This document shows, piece after piece, positions 37,182 to 44,392 of a stretch of 64,000 bases of DNA. The position numbers were made by a program, and so were the translations under genes. The notes under the pieces are model-generated. The model did not search any database. It was given only the letters and a program-made list of their open reading frames with translations, and had not been told where the DNA came from. Position 1 is the first letter of the stretch; the number at the start of each line of letters is the position of its first letter. The DNA is from Neptunomonas qingdaonensis. Its GTDB lineage: Bacteria > Pseudomonadota > Gammaproteobacteria > Pseudomonadales > Balneatricaceae. The stretch covers positions 1-64,000 of the forward strand of contig NZ_FOOU01000012.1 of assembly GCF_900113275.1 (NCBI RefSeq). Direction: 5' to 3'.

Positions 37182-39777
37182 CGATATTAAAAGTATCCCC
37201 CGACTGGGCAGGCGTGCTGTCTGCGGGCGACGTAAAGCTTAACCCGCCACCAATCATGGTTTCTAAACTATCTGCATTCACCTTGACTCCACCGAACAGT
37301 GAAATATCCATTTTGACACCACTGACGTTACGGAATTGACTATTGGATCGTACAAACAGTGCGTATTCGGGTTGAATATTGACATAAATTTCGACATTTT
37401 CGCCATTATTGGTGAGGTCATAGCCTGTTACTGCTCCGACCGGAACCTGGCGATAAAATATGGGGCTGCCTTTGAATAGTGAACCTAAAGTAGGCGTGCG
37501 GATGATTAGGTTGAGGCCATTTTTGTTTTGGAATATGGGGGCTTTGTGTGAGCCGCTAAAGGCAAAAGTGGCAGGCCCATCGCCTGAAAGGGCTTCAATA
37601 TAGTTACCGGTCAGTAACCCCTCAGGATGCTCAATGCCACTTAAGCGGATTGTGGGTGCGACTACCCAGAAACGGCTGTTTTTACGAGCGAGGAAGTGAC
37701 CATCTCTGAAAAGATCAATATTGACGCGTAATGCTTCGCCATCATGAATCACCGCCACGTTGACTACTTTGCCTACGGTTTGGCCTTTATAGCGAACGTC
37801 GCTATTGGGCTGGATGTTTTTGCCAGCAGGGAAGATCACCTGAATCCCAAGAGGCTGTTGTTGGCTGGTGATGCGGTCCTGGTAAAGGGTGAACATATGG
37901 TTGGGCTTGATGCCGGCGCCTGGATAGTCTGTGTCAAAGGCAATACCGCCTGATATGAGTGTTTTAAGTGATTCTGAACGAATACTCAACTGCTGCAATG
38001 AGAAATCGGCTTTGATGCCGCTGGCATTCCAGAAGCGGCTGCCTTCATTGATCAGATGGGTGTAGGCAGGATCGATAAACGCATACAGGGTGACACCTTT
38101 ACCGTCTTTATTGAGAACGGTTTGTGCTATTTCACCCACCGTGATTTGTTTATAGAGAATCGGGTCTCCCGCTTTAAGTGAGCCTGACTCCAGACTATGT
38201 AAGCGTATTTTGAGGGCATTTTGAAAACGTTGATCGGTCAGCGCGCCTTGCTGAGATGCTTGATGATAATCGCTGTAGAGTGAATAAACCGTGACTTTTG
38301 TCGTGGCTTTTTTCGTTTCTGGTGGGTTGAAGAATGCAATGCCGCCGCGAAAAAGTGTCGCTGCAGACTCTGTGCGTAATTCAATGCCATCAATGTTAGC
38401 GGTTAAATCAATGCCACTGGCATTCCAAAAACGGCTGTTACTTTTTACCAGATGACTGTATCGCTGTTCTATAGCGGCATAGATTATGACCTGCTCGCCC
38501 TTGGCATCCAGTTCATAATTGATCACTTCTCCGACAGGTAACTGGCGGTACAGGACGGGAGATCCTTTGGTAATCGAGCCGAGTTGATCGGTGCGTAATT
38601 CAATCGCTTTTCCCTGACTTAATTGACGTTTGATCGGGGCGATTTGGAGCGCTGTGAAGCTGCGTTGTGCGCTTCCCTGGCCAGGTTCAAGCTCAATGTG
38701 GCTGCCGCGGAGCAGTGTGCCGAGTTGATCAAGGTTCTCTAATGACAGTTCAGGTTTCTGAAGCCAGAAACGAGATCCCTCCTTGAGCAGGTCCTGTGCA
38801 CGCGGGTCGATTAACAAGATGCTATCCAGGTATTTGAAATCATCGGTGAGGGTGACTTGTTTGACACGCCCGATTTGAATTCCGCGACTTAGCACGCTCG
38901 CTCCCTCTCTGAGTTCGGTAGCACCGGGGAATCGAAGCTGAACCTCAATGCCATCTTGTGCTGCTTCGTAGTCGTCGTATAGGGGAAGGATCTGACTATT
39001 GCTGGCGGGTGGCGCTGTTTCATCCGGGGTGGAAAAATGGATACCTCCCGCAATAATTGACGCCAGAGAGCCGATCTGGATATCAATTTTGGGGAGATCG
39101 GCTTTAACTTTAATGCCACTGGCATTCCAGAAGCGTGTGTTCTCTTTGATCAGGTAGGTGAAACGGGGTTCAATATAGGTTTCGATTAATACTTTTTTGC
39201 CATCTGTAGCAAGGGCATGGCTGAGTACTTCGCCGACCTCGATATCACGAAAATAAACTTTGGCGCCCTGGTACACAGAGCGTGCGTTATCGGCTGTGAG
39301 AGTGATGTAAAGACCACTGGCGTTCTTGATGGGCGGCGGCGGTTGGTCCAGAGCTTCAAATGAGCGCTTGTGAAGGCCTTTGTCGCCGGGCTGGAAGCTG
39401 ATATAGCTTCCTGACAGTAGTGTTTCAAGACCACGTACACCGGATAAAGAGACCTGAGGTTTGACTAACCAGAATTGTGCCTGATCTGTCAGGGATTTTT
39501 CTGTCTGGGGCACCATTTCGATCAGTGCCCTGACACGCCTCAGGTCGTTATCTACCTTCAGCTCTTTGACGACACCTGTGGGTAACCCCCGATAGAACAC
39601 CTTGGTTTTGTTAGCTTCTAAGCCCGCCGCCGAATCAAAAATCACCTCGATTAGAATACCTTTACCGTCATAATTCTTATAAACAAGCCAGCCAGCAATG
39701 ATGGCGGCGAGTAAGGGTAAGAACCAGATGGCTGATGGAAGGTGACGACGAGTAATGACCGGGTCATGATCACTCAT
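37171..39777 (-). CDS. letB: Seven-MCE-domain lipid transport tunnel protein (LetB/YebT-like)
   Basis: 868 residues (E. coli LetB 877). One N-terminal membrane helix (~17-34) and seven MCE domains in series, each opening with a strand plus GSPVxYR/GxxVG-type turn: FYRGLPTGVV, VYFRDIEVGEV, VLSRGIQIGRV, VLYRQLPVGEV, ILYKQITVGEI, VRYKGQTVGKV and IFYRQVPVGAV. Such proteins stack as hexamers forming a lipid tunnel across the periplasm. Starts by a four-base overlap with the upstream PqiA-like gene. Confidence 0.93.
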   Translation of the reverse strand: MSDHDPVITRRHLPSAIWFLPLLAAIIAGWLVYKNYDGKGILIEVIFDSAAGLEANKTKVFYRGLPTGVVKELKVDNDLRRVRALIEMVPQTEKSLTDQAQFWLVKPQVSLSGVRGLETLLSGSYISFQPGDKGLHKRSFEALDQPPPPIKNASGLYITLTADNARSVYQGAKVYFRDIEVGEVLSHALATDGKKVLIETYIEPRFTYLIKENTRFWNASGIKVKADLPKIDIQIGSLASIIAGGIHFSTPDETAPPASNSQILPLYDDYEAAQDGIEVQLRFPGATELREGASVLSRGIQIGRVKQVTLTDDFKYLDSILLIDPRAQDLLKEGSRFWLQKPELSLENLDQLGTLLRGSHIELEPGQGSAQRSFTALQIAPIKRQLSQGKAIELRTDQLGSITKGSPVLYRQLPVGEVINYELDAKGEQVIIYAAIEQRYSHLVKSNSRFWNASGIDLTANIDGIELRTESAATLFRGGIAFFNPPETKKATTKVTVYSLYSDYHQASQQGALTDQRFQNALKIRLHSLESGSLKAGDPILYKQITVGEIAQTVLNKDGKGVTLYAFIDPAYTHLINEGSRFWNASGIKADFSLQQLSIRSESLKTLISGGIAFDTDYPGAGIKPNHMFTLYQDRITSQQQPLGIQVIFPAGKNIQPNSDVRYKGQTVGKVVNVAVIHDGEALRVNIDLFRDGHFLARKNSRFWVVAPTIRLSGIEHPEGLLTGNYIEALSGDGPATFAFSGSHKAPIFQNKNGLNLIIRTPTLGSLFKGSPIFYRQVPVGAVTGYDLTNNGENVEIYVNIQPEYALFVRSNSQFRNVSGVKMDISLFGGVKVNADSLETMIGGGLSFTSPADSTPAQSGDTFNIDEM

Positions 39778-40403
39778 GGAAAGACCTCAAGTTGTTCCAA
39801 ATGTTTATCCCAGATTAAACGGGTATCAAAGCAGTTCGCTGCTAACATAGTAAAAATAACCGCAGCGGCAAATGCTGTCGCGCCGGTGTTGCCTGTGACG
39901 CTGGCAAGATTACCGAGTTGTACAATGGCTGCGAGTATTGCAACCACAAAAATATCCAGCATCGACCAGCGGCCAATCCATTCAACGAAATGGTACATCA
40001 GCATTTTCTGCCGCATATTAGTGGTCCAGCCTAGTTGAACGGTTAATAATAAAATAATCAGACCGACTATTTTTAGTATAGGGATAATAATAGAGGCTGC
40101 CAGCACGACAAAGGCAATGCCCAGCAGACCATGGTCAAGCAGCTGCATAACACCTTGCATAATAGTGGCAGGGTCTCCCTGGCCTAATGATCTGAATGTC
40201 ATAATCGGTAGCAAATTAGCCGGAAGTAGCATAATCATTGAAGCAAGCAGCAGTGCCCAGGTATAGGCAATCGAGTGTGGCTTACGACGATGCAGGCGGG
40301 TTCCGCAGCGTGGGCAAGTAGTTTTGTCATCTTGTATAGGGGCAGGTTTTTTGCAGCAATGACAGAGAATGATACCTTGAGTGAGTGCTGAGTGCTGTTT
40401 CAC
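39774..40403 (-). CDS. PqiA/LetA-like membrane protein, second half
   Basis: 209 residues: N-terminal zinc ribbon CHCCKKPAPIQDDKTTCPRC (residues ~15-34) and about four membrane helices. Corresponds to one of the two repeats of the ~427-residue E. coli LetA/PqiA, here as a separate protein. Four-base overlaps with both the upstream PqiA-like gene and letB show tight coupling. Partner of the MCE tunnel, supplying or extracting lipid at the inner membrane. Confidence 0.88.
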   Translation of the reverse strand: MKQHSALTQGIILCHCCKKPAPIQDDKTTCPRCGTRLHRRKPHSIAYTWALLLASMIMLLPANLLPIMTFRSLGQGDPATIMQGVMQLLDHGLLGIAFVVLAASIIIPILKIVGLIILLLTVQLGWTTNMRQKMLMYHFVEWIGRWSMLDIFVVAILAAIVQLGNLASVTGNTGATAFAAAVIFTMLAANCFDTRLIWDKHLEQLEVFP

Positions 40404-41038
40404 TTTTTCTCCAGTTGCTCTATGCGGCGCCAGAAACGGTGACTGTCGAGTTGGGTGGATGTCAGCAAGGTCATGATGATTAGCCCTGTTAAACTATAGA
40501 GACCGATACCGGGCGTGACATCCGCTACATCAATTAATTTCACGATAGAAACAAGAATCCCCAGCATATAGATTTCAAGCATCCCCCAACTATCGAGCTG
40601 TTGGTAGCTGCGCATCGACCAGGCGAGTAAAGGTGCCCGTTTATGCATGAGTAAGCAGGTGCTCAGGTAGGCCAGTAATATAAGTTTCATAAAAGGGACA
40701 ATAATAGCAGACATCAGTACCAGAGCTGAGACCATAAACAGCTGGCTATTGTAGAGTGCCATTACCGATGTAAAGATGGTTTCAGACTGAGAGAGTCCCA
40801 GTGTTTGCAACGTTAATATAGGAAAAATGTTCGCTGGGAAAAAAAGAATTAAACCGGCAACGGCCAGGGCCAGTGTCCATTCAATAGAATGGTGCTTGCT
40901 GGAAATAAGCAACGATTGGCAACGCGGGCAGTGGGCTTCATGCCGGTCCGGAATGGCGCGACGATTCAGCAGCAAATCACACTCCGGACAGACCCAGTAT
41001 TTTCCCGGTTGTAGCGATACTATTTCCTTATCTGTCAT
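40400..41038 (-). CDS. PqiA/LetA-like membrane protein, first half
   Basis: 212 residues from ATG 41038 (MTDKEIVSLQPGKYWVCPEC); a TTG at 41065 would add nine residues. Zinc ribbon CPECDLLLNRRAIP...HCPRCQSLL followed by about four membrane helices, with the family motif FFPANIFPILTLQTLG (compare LLPANLLPIMTFRSLG in the next gene). First gene of the operon. Together the two genes equal one full-length LetA. Confidence 0.88.
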   Translation of the reverse strand: MTDKEIVSLQPGKYWVCPECDLLLNRRAIPDRHEAHCPRCQSLLISSKHHSIEWTLALAVAGLILFFPANIFPILTLQTLGLSQSETIFTSVMALYNSQLFMVSALVLMSAIIVPFMKLILLAYLSTCLLMHKRAPLLAWSMRSYQQLDSWGMLEIYMLGILVSIVKLIDVADVTPGIGLYSLTGLIIMTLLTSTQLDSHRFWRRIEQLEKK

Positions 41039-41179
41039 ACGTCTCTGTTGATGCTTCTTAATCAAGCTGCAGTATGCCAGATATTACTCTGTTATGGCTA
41101 TTCGCAGAAAACAACGCTTAGGCAGATGTATGGTCGTAAGCTTTTGGTTATAGTAAGCCGCTTAAACAGGAGATAGAGA

Positions 41180-41830
41180 ATGTCCGATACCGCGGGTGAT
41201 TTTACCCAACTGCGTCGAGAGTATGTATCCCAGGGGATAGCAGACAACAGCTTAGTCGCCGATCCGTTTCAACAGTTTACACAATGGTTCGATGTGGCAT
41301 GTCAGGTGCGGCCTGATGATGCAACATCCATGACGTTAGCAACGGCTAACAAGCAGGGAATGCCATCAGCCAGAATTGTCCTGCTAAAGCATTTTGATGC
41401 GGATGGTTTTGCCTGGTATACCGATTACCAGAGCCAGAAAGGCCAGGCGCTAGCAGAAAACCCGCAGGCTGAGATCTTATTCTACTGGTATGGTTTGGAA
41501 AGACAGATACGTATCCAGGGACGTGTAGAGAAACTAACAGTCGATCAGGCAGATATCTACTTTCATCAGCGCCCTTTGGGTAGTCAGTTAAGTGCGGCTG
41601 CTTCCGAGCAAAGTCAGCCGGTAGCATCGCGTCAAGTGCTGGAAGAGCGCGTGGCTCAATTACAGGCGCAATTTACAGAGCAAGAAATTCCTTGTCCGCA
41701 GCGTTGGGGAGGGTACCGCTTAATTCCTGAAAAATTTGAATTTTGGCAGGGACGTGAAAATCGCCTGCATGATCGTTTTCAGTATCGTTTATCGGATAAT
41801 AACTGGATCATTGAGAGGCTACAGCCATGA
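41180..41830 (+). CDS. pdxH: Pyridoxamine 5'-phosphate oxidase
   Basis: FMN enzyme making pyridoxal 5'-phosphate from pyridoxine or pyridoxamine phosphate. 216 residues, usual length. Seen: MTLATANKQGMPSARIVLLK (FMN-binding), YTDYQSQKGQAL, ERQIRIQGRVEKL, PLGSQLSAAASEQS and the C-terminal EFWQGRENRLHDRFQY substrate loop with RLHDR. GGAG-like RBS; stop overlaps the next start by four bases (ATGA). Confidence 0.96.
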   Translation: MSDTAGDFTQLRREYVSQGIADNSLVADPFQQFTQWFDVACQVRPDDATSMTLATANKQGMPSARIVLLKHFDADGFAWYTDYQSQKGQALAENPQAEILFYWYGLERQIRIQGRVEKLTVDQADIYFHQRPLGSQLSAAASEQSQPVASRQVLEERVAQLQAQFTEQEIPCPQRWGGYRLIPEKFEFWQGRENRLHDRFQYRLSDNNWIIERLQP

Positions 41831-42489
41831 TAGATAGCGACATGATAATGGTGGAAACACAGCCGGCTTGTGATGCTGTGATTATTTGGATGCATGGACT
41901 GGGTGCGGATGGATCTGATTTCCCCCCTACGATCCCTTATTTGAGATTGCCCAAAGAACTCGCTGTACGTTTTCTATTTCCTAATGCACCAGAGCAAGCA
42001 GTGACGATCAATGGCGGCATGGTGATGCGCTCCTGGTACGATATTTTGAGTATGAATATTGGTCGTGAAATCAGCGAAACGCAATTGCAAACGTCTGTCA
42101 CTGATATCTCCGCCATTGTGACTCATCAAATTGAGTCTGGTATAGCGCCAGAGCGTATTTTGCTGGTGGGCTTTTCGCAGGGCGGAGCCGTCGCTTATGA
42201 AACCGGGTTAAGTTATCCGGCTAATCTGGGGGGAATAGCCGCCATGTCAACATATCTGCCGCGTCCTATCGAGAAGATCAATAATGTGGCCGCGTTATCA
42301 ATGCCGCTGTTGTCTTTGCATGGGGAGTACGATGATGTTGTGCCACTGGCATTAGGCGAGAGCGCCGTTATGCAGTTGCAGCAAAAAGGTTATCAGCCTG
42401 TTTGGCAGACATTTAAAATGGCACATGAAGTGTCGGTAGAATCACTAGAGGTGTTGGGACGCTGGATAGCACAGCGACTAATGCAATGA
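41827..42489 (+). CDS. Carboxylesterase/phospholipase family protein
   Basis: 220-residue alpha/beta hydrolase of the small carboxylesterase (EstB/APT-like) family. WMHGLGADGSDF oxyanion motif, LVGFSQGGAVAYE nucleophile elbow (Ser), HGEYDDVVPL acid (Asp) and MAHEVSVE His: full triad. Translationally coupled to pdxH by ATGA overlap. Natural ester or protein-thioester substrate unknown. Confidence 0.92.
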   Translation: MIDSDMIMVETQPACDAVIIWMHGLGADGSDFPPTIPYLRLPKELAVRFLFPNAPEQAVTINGGMVMRSWYDILSMNIGREISETQLQTSVTDISAIVTHQIESGIAPERILLVGFSQGGAVAYETGLSYPANLGGIAAMSTYLPRPIEKINNVAALSMPLLSLHGEYDDVVPLALGESAVMQLQQKGYQPVWQTFKMAHEVSVESLEVLGRWIAQRLMQ

Positions 42490-42501
42490 GGGGGACACTT
42501 A

Positions 42502-42972
42502 ATGCAAATTTGTGATAATGCAGTTGTTTATTTTCATTACGCCTTGATCAATGAACAGGGTGAAGTATTGGATGGCAGTAAAGGTGGTGATCCTATTCCT
42601 TACCTGCACGGCTGTCATAATATTGTGCCTGGGCTGGAAAAGGCGATGGAAGGCCGTGCAGCCGAAGAACATTTCAGAGTGTCACTAACGCCACTCGAAG
42701 CATACGGCGAAGTTGATGAGGATAAAATTTACGATGTTGAGCGTAAATTGTTTTCCCAGATGCCCGAGCTCTCCGTTGGTCTGATGTGCCATATGACCAA
42801 TGAAGCCGGTGAGGACGAAGTAGTCTCAGTGATTGAAATCGAAGACGATCTCGTCACAGTTGATGCTAATCACCCCTATGCAGGACAAAGTCTTACCTTT
42901 GATGTTGAGATCGTATCGGTAAGAGAAGCAACCCCGCAAGAACTACAAGCAGGCCAGGCTATCGCAGTTTAG
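42502..42972 (+). CDS. FKBP-type peptidyl-prolyl isomerase, SlyD-like
   Basis: 156 residues: FKBP domain with an inserted IF chaperone flap (~70-130), including VVYFHYALINEQGEVLDGS, PYLHGCHNIVPGLEKAMEG and DANHPYAGQSLTFDVEIVSV. This is the SlyD pattern, but the His/Cys-rich metal-binding tail of E. coli SlyD is missing; the protein stops at QAGQAIAV. Twelve bases after the esterase, with a GAGGGGG ribosome-binding site. A terminator follows. Confidence 0.9.
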   Translation: MQICDNAVVYFHYALINEQGEVLDGSKGGDPIPYLHGCHNIVPGLEKAMEGRAAEEHFRVSLTPLEAYGEVDEDKIYDVERKLFSQMPELSVGLMCHMTNEAGEDEVVSVIEIEDDLVTVDANHPYAGQSLTFDVEIVSVREATPQELQAGQAIAV

Positions 42973-42986
42973 CGCCGGCATTTTCA

Positions 42987-43012
42987 GGCGCTTGTTTCTT
43001 CAAGCGCCTTTA
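42987..43012 (+). terminator. Rho-independent terminator after the SlyD-like gene
   Basis: GGCGCTTG/CAAGCGCC stem with TTTCTT loop, then TTTATACTTTTT. It overlaps the 3' end of the convergent small gene at 43010. Confidence 0.8.
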
Positions 43013-43267
43013 TACTTTTTCCCGCCACTCCAGCTCTCCTATATGAACATTTAGCCACTCAAAGCCGATTTTTCGGGCAACGGCAGCTGCACCATCGAGG
43101 CTTTTGAACTCTCTTTCTTTTTTGCTGCGTTGCAGATCCAGCGTAATGACATTGTTGTCTTTTGCGATGAATTTAAGTGTCCATCCGCGTGACATTGCAA
43201 TGGGCGTTGCCTGGCAAGATTCAAACACTCCAGCGTTAAAAAGCAGTCTTATTTCTTTTTCTTGCAT
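43010..43267 (-). CDS. Small protein resembling plasmid ParC-type partition-associated proteins
   Basis: 85 residues, soluble, no signal peptide. The order LLFNAGVFESCQATPIAMSRGW, then FKSLDGAAAVARKIGF, resembles the small partition-associated ParC-like proteins carried on plasmids and some chromosomes (pattern: FNAG-x-F, GW, KSLDAA, IGF). No parA/parB is nearby and no biochemical role is known. ATG preceded by AAGATCATG-type leader with only a weak RBS. Confidence 0.62.
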   Translation of the reverse strand: MQEKEIRLLFNAGVFESCQATPIAMSRGWTLKFIAKDNNVITLDLQRSKKEREFKSLDGAAAVARKIGFEWLNVHIGELEWREKV

Positions 43268-43735
43268 GATCTTAATCTCTTATTGAGTTATCTTTATTTA
43301 TATATGATTATTCTATAATAAATAATGACTGTTCGCAAATAAAATACGATTGTTTTTGTGTTTTAAGTTATTGATTTAAATGAATTTTTTATTTATTTTT
43401 AATAAAAGTTTTTTCTGCGGAGTGTTGTTTTTAACTTGTTGTTTTTAAATGATTTTTAGTTGGCAAAAGGTTATTGGCTTTTTAAATCTATTAGCCTGTT
43501 TTGATAGCTGAAATTTAATTAACAATAATTCAAAATCATTTTTTGATTATTCTTTCTGATTTCTTTAATTGAGCCTGGGAAAAGGGATCTAATGCGTTTT
43601 TAAAGTGCGTAATTCGGATATCGCGGTGAGTACAAATACAAAAGTTTCGCTAAAAAGATAAAAATGCTCATATATGGCTCTTAAGTTAAGGATTTGGACT
43701 ATCTTTTAAGTAGTTAACTAAGGAGATGTAGGGTT
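43268..43735. promoter_or_regulatory. Long AT-rich control region before the chemosensory operon
   Basis: 468 non-coding bases, far more AT-rich than the flanks, between a divergent small gene and the STAS gene. It includes TTGATTTAAATGAA (43371-43384), matching nine of ten defined positions of the FNR/ANR box TTGAT-N4-ATCAA. In such AT-rich DNA this may be chance. No sigma-28 or sigma-54 element was recognised. AAGGAG near 43722 serves the STAS gene. Confidence 0.4.
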
Positions 43736-43999
43736 ATGGTCTTGCCTGAGCAACTGACTATTTTTGAAGTTGCCGATTGCAAAGCGGAATTTATCACGCA
43801 GATGAATCGTTCGTCTGTGCTTGAACTCGATGTTTCTGCACTGAAGAAAATTGACTCGGCGGGAGTTCAACTGCTTTTTTCTGTAAAACAAGCATTACAG
43901 GAAAAAGGGGGGGATATCTGCTGGGTAGGGACTTCAGAACTTTTAGTCAGTAATGCCCGTTGGTTGGGTATGTGTGATGCCTTAAATATTCCGCGATAG
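43736..43999 (+). CDS. STAS-domain protein, non-phosphorylatable type
   Basis: 87 residues, a single STAS fold (anti-sigma-factor-antagonist family). The site that carries the phosphoserine in SpoIIAA-like proteins reads IDSAGVQLL (D40-S41-A42-G43): the second serine is Ala, as in MlaB-type STAS proteins, so regulation by phosphorylation is unlikely. First gene of the chemosensory operon. In related clusters a STAS protein leads the operon, but its role is not established. Compare the second STAS protein at 53467, which keeps both serines. Confidence 0.85.
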   Translation: MVLPEQLTIFEVADCKAEFITQMNRSSVLELDVSALKKIDSAGVQLLFSVKQALQEKGGDICWVGTSELLVSNARWLGMCDALNIPR

Positions 44000-44023
44000 G
44001 TTTTGGTTTTTTGGAGATTGTAA

Positions 44024-44386
44024 ATGGCAACAATATTGGTTGTTGATGACTCAGCATCTTTACGCAATATGGTAGTTTTTACTCTAAAACAACGGGGATA
44101 TGACGTTGTCGAAGCCGCTGATGGACAGGAGGCGTTAAGCAAGGCAAGAGAGGCTGTATGTGATCTGGTGTTAACGGATGTCAATATGCCGATAATGGAT
44201 GGAATTTTGCTTTGTAGTGAACTGCGAAAACTACCCTCGTTTAAATTTACACCCATTCTAATGCTGACGACAGAAAACTCCTCAGAGATGAAACAGAAAG
44301 GAAGGGCTGCCGGAGCAACGGGCTGGCTGGTTAAACCCTTTAACCCTGAGACTTTGTTATCAACCTTAAAACGTGTTGTGCGGTAA
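44024..44386 (+). CDS. cheY: CheY-type single-domain response regulator
   Basis: 120 residues, only a receiver domain. Acid pocket DD at 8-9, phospho-acceptor D52 (LVLTDVNMP), T82/T83 region (MLTTE) and K104 (WLVKPF). Stand-alone output or phosphate sink for CheA encoded six bases downstream. SD GGAG nine bases upstream. Confidence 0.94.
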   Translation: MATILVVDDSASLRNMVVFTLKQRGYDVVEAADGQEALSKAREAVCDLVLTDVNMPIMDGILLCSELRKLPSFKFTPILMLTTENSSEMKQKGRAAGATGWLVKPFNPETLLSTLKRVVR

Positions 44387-44392
44387 GCAGTT

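Noticed and set aside
43727-43735. Start-stop upstream reading frame (ATGTAG) before the STAS gene
   Set aside because: The AAGGAG abuts the ATG directly, leaving no spacing for initiation; most likely chance.
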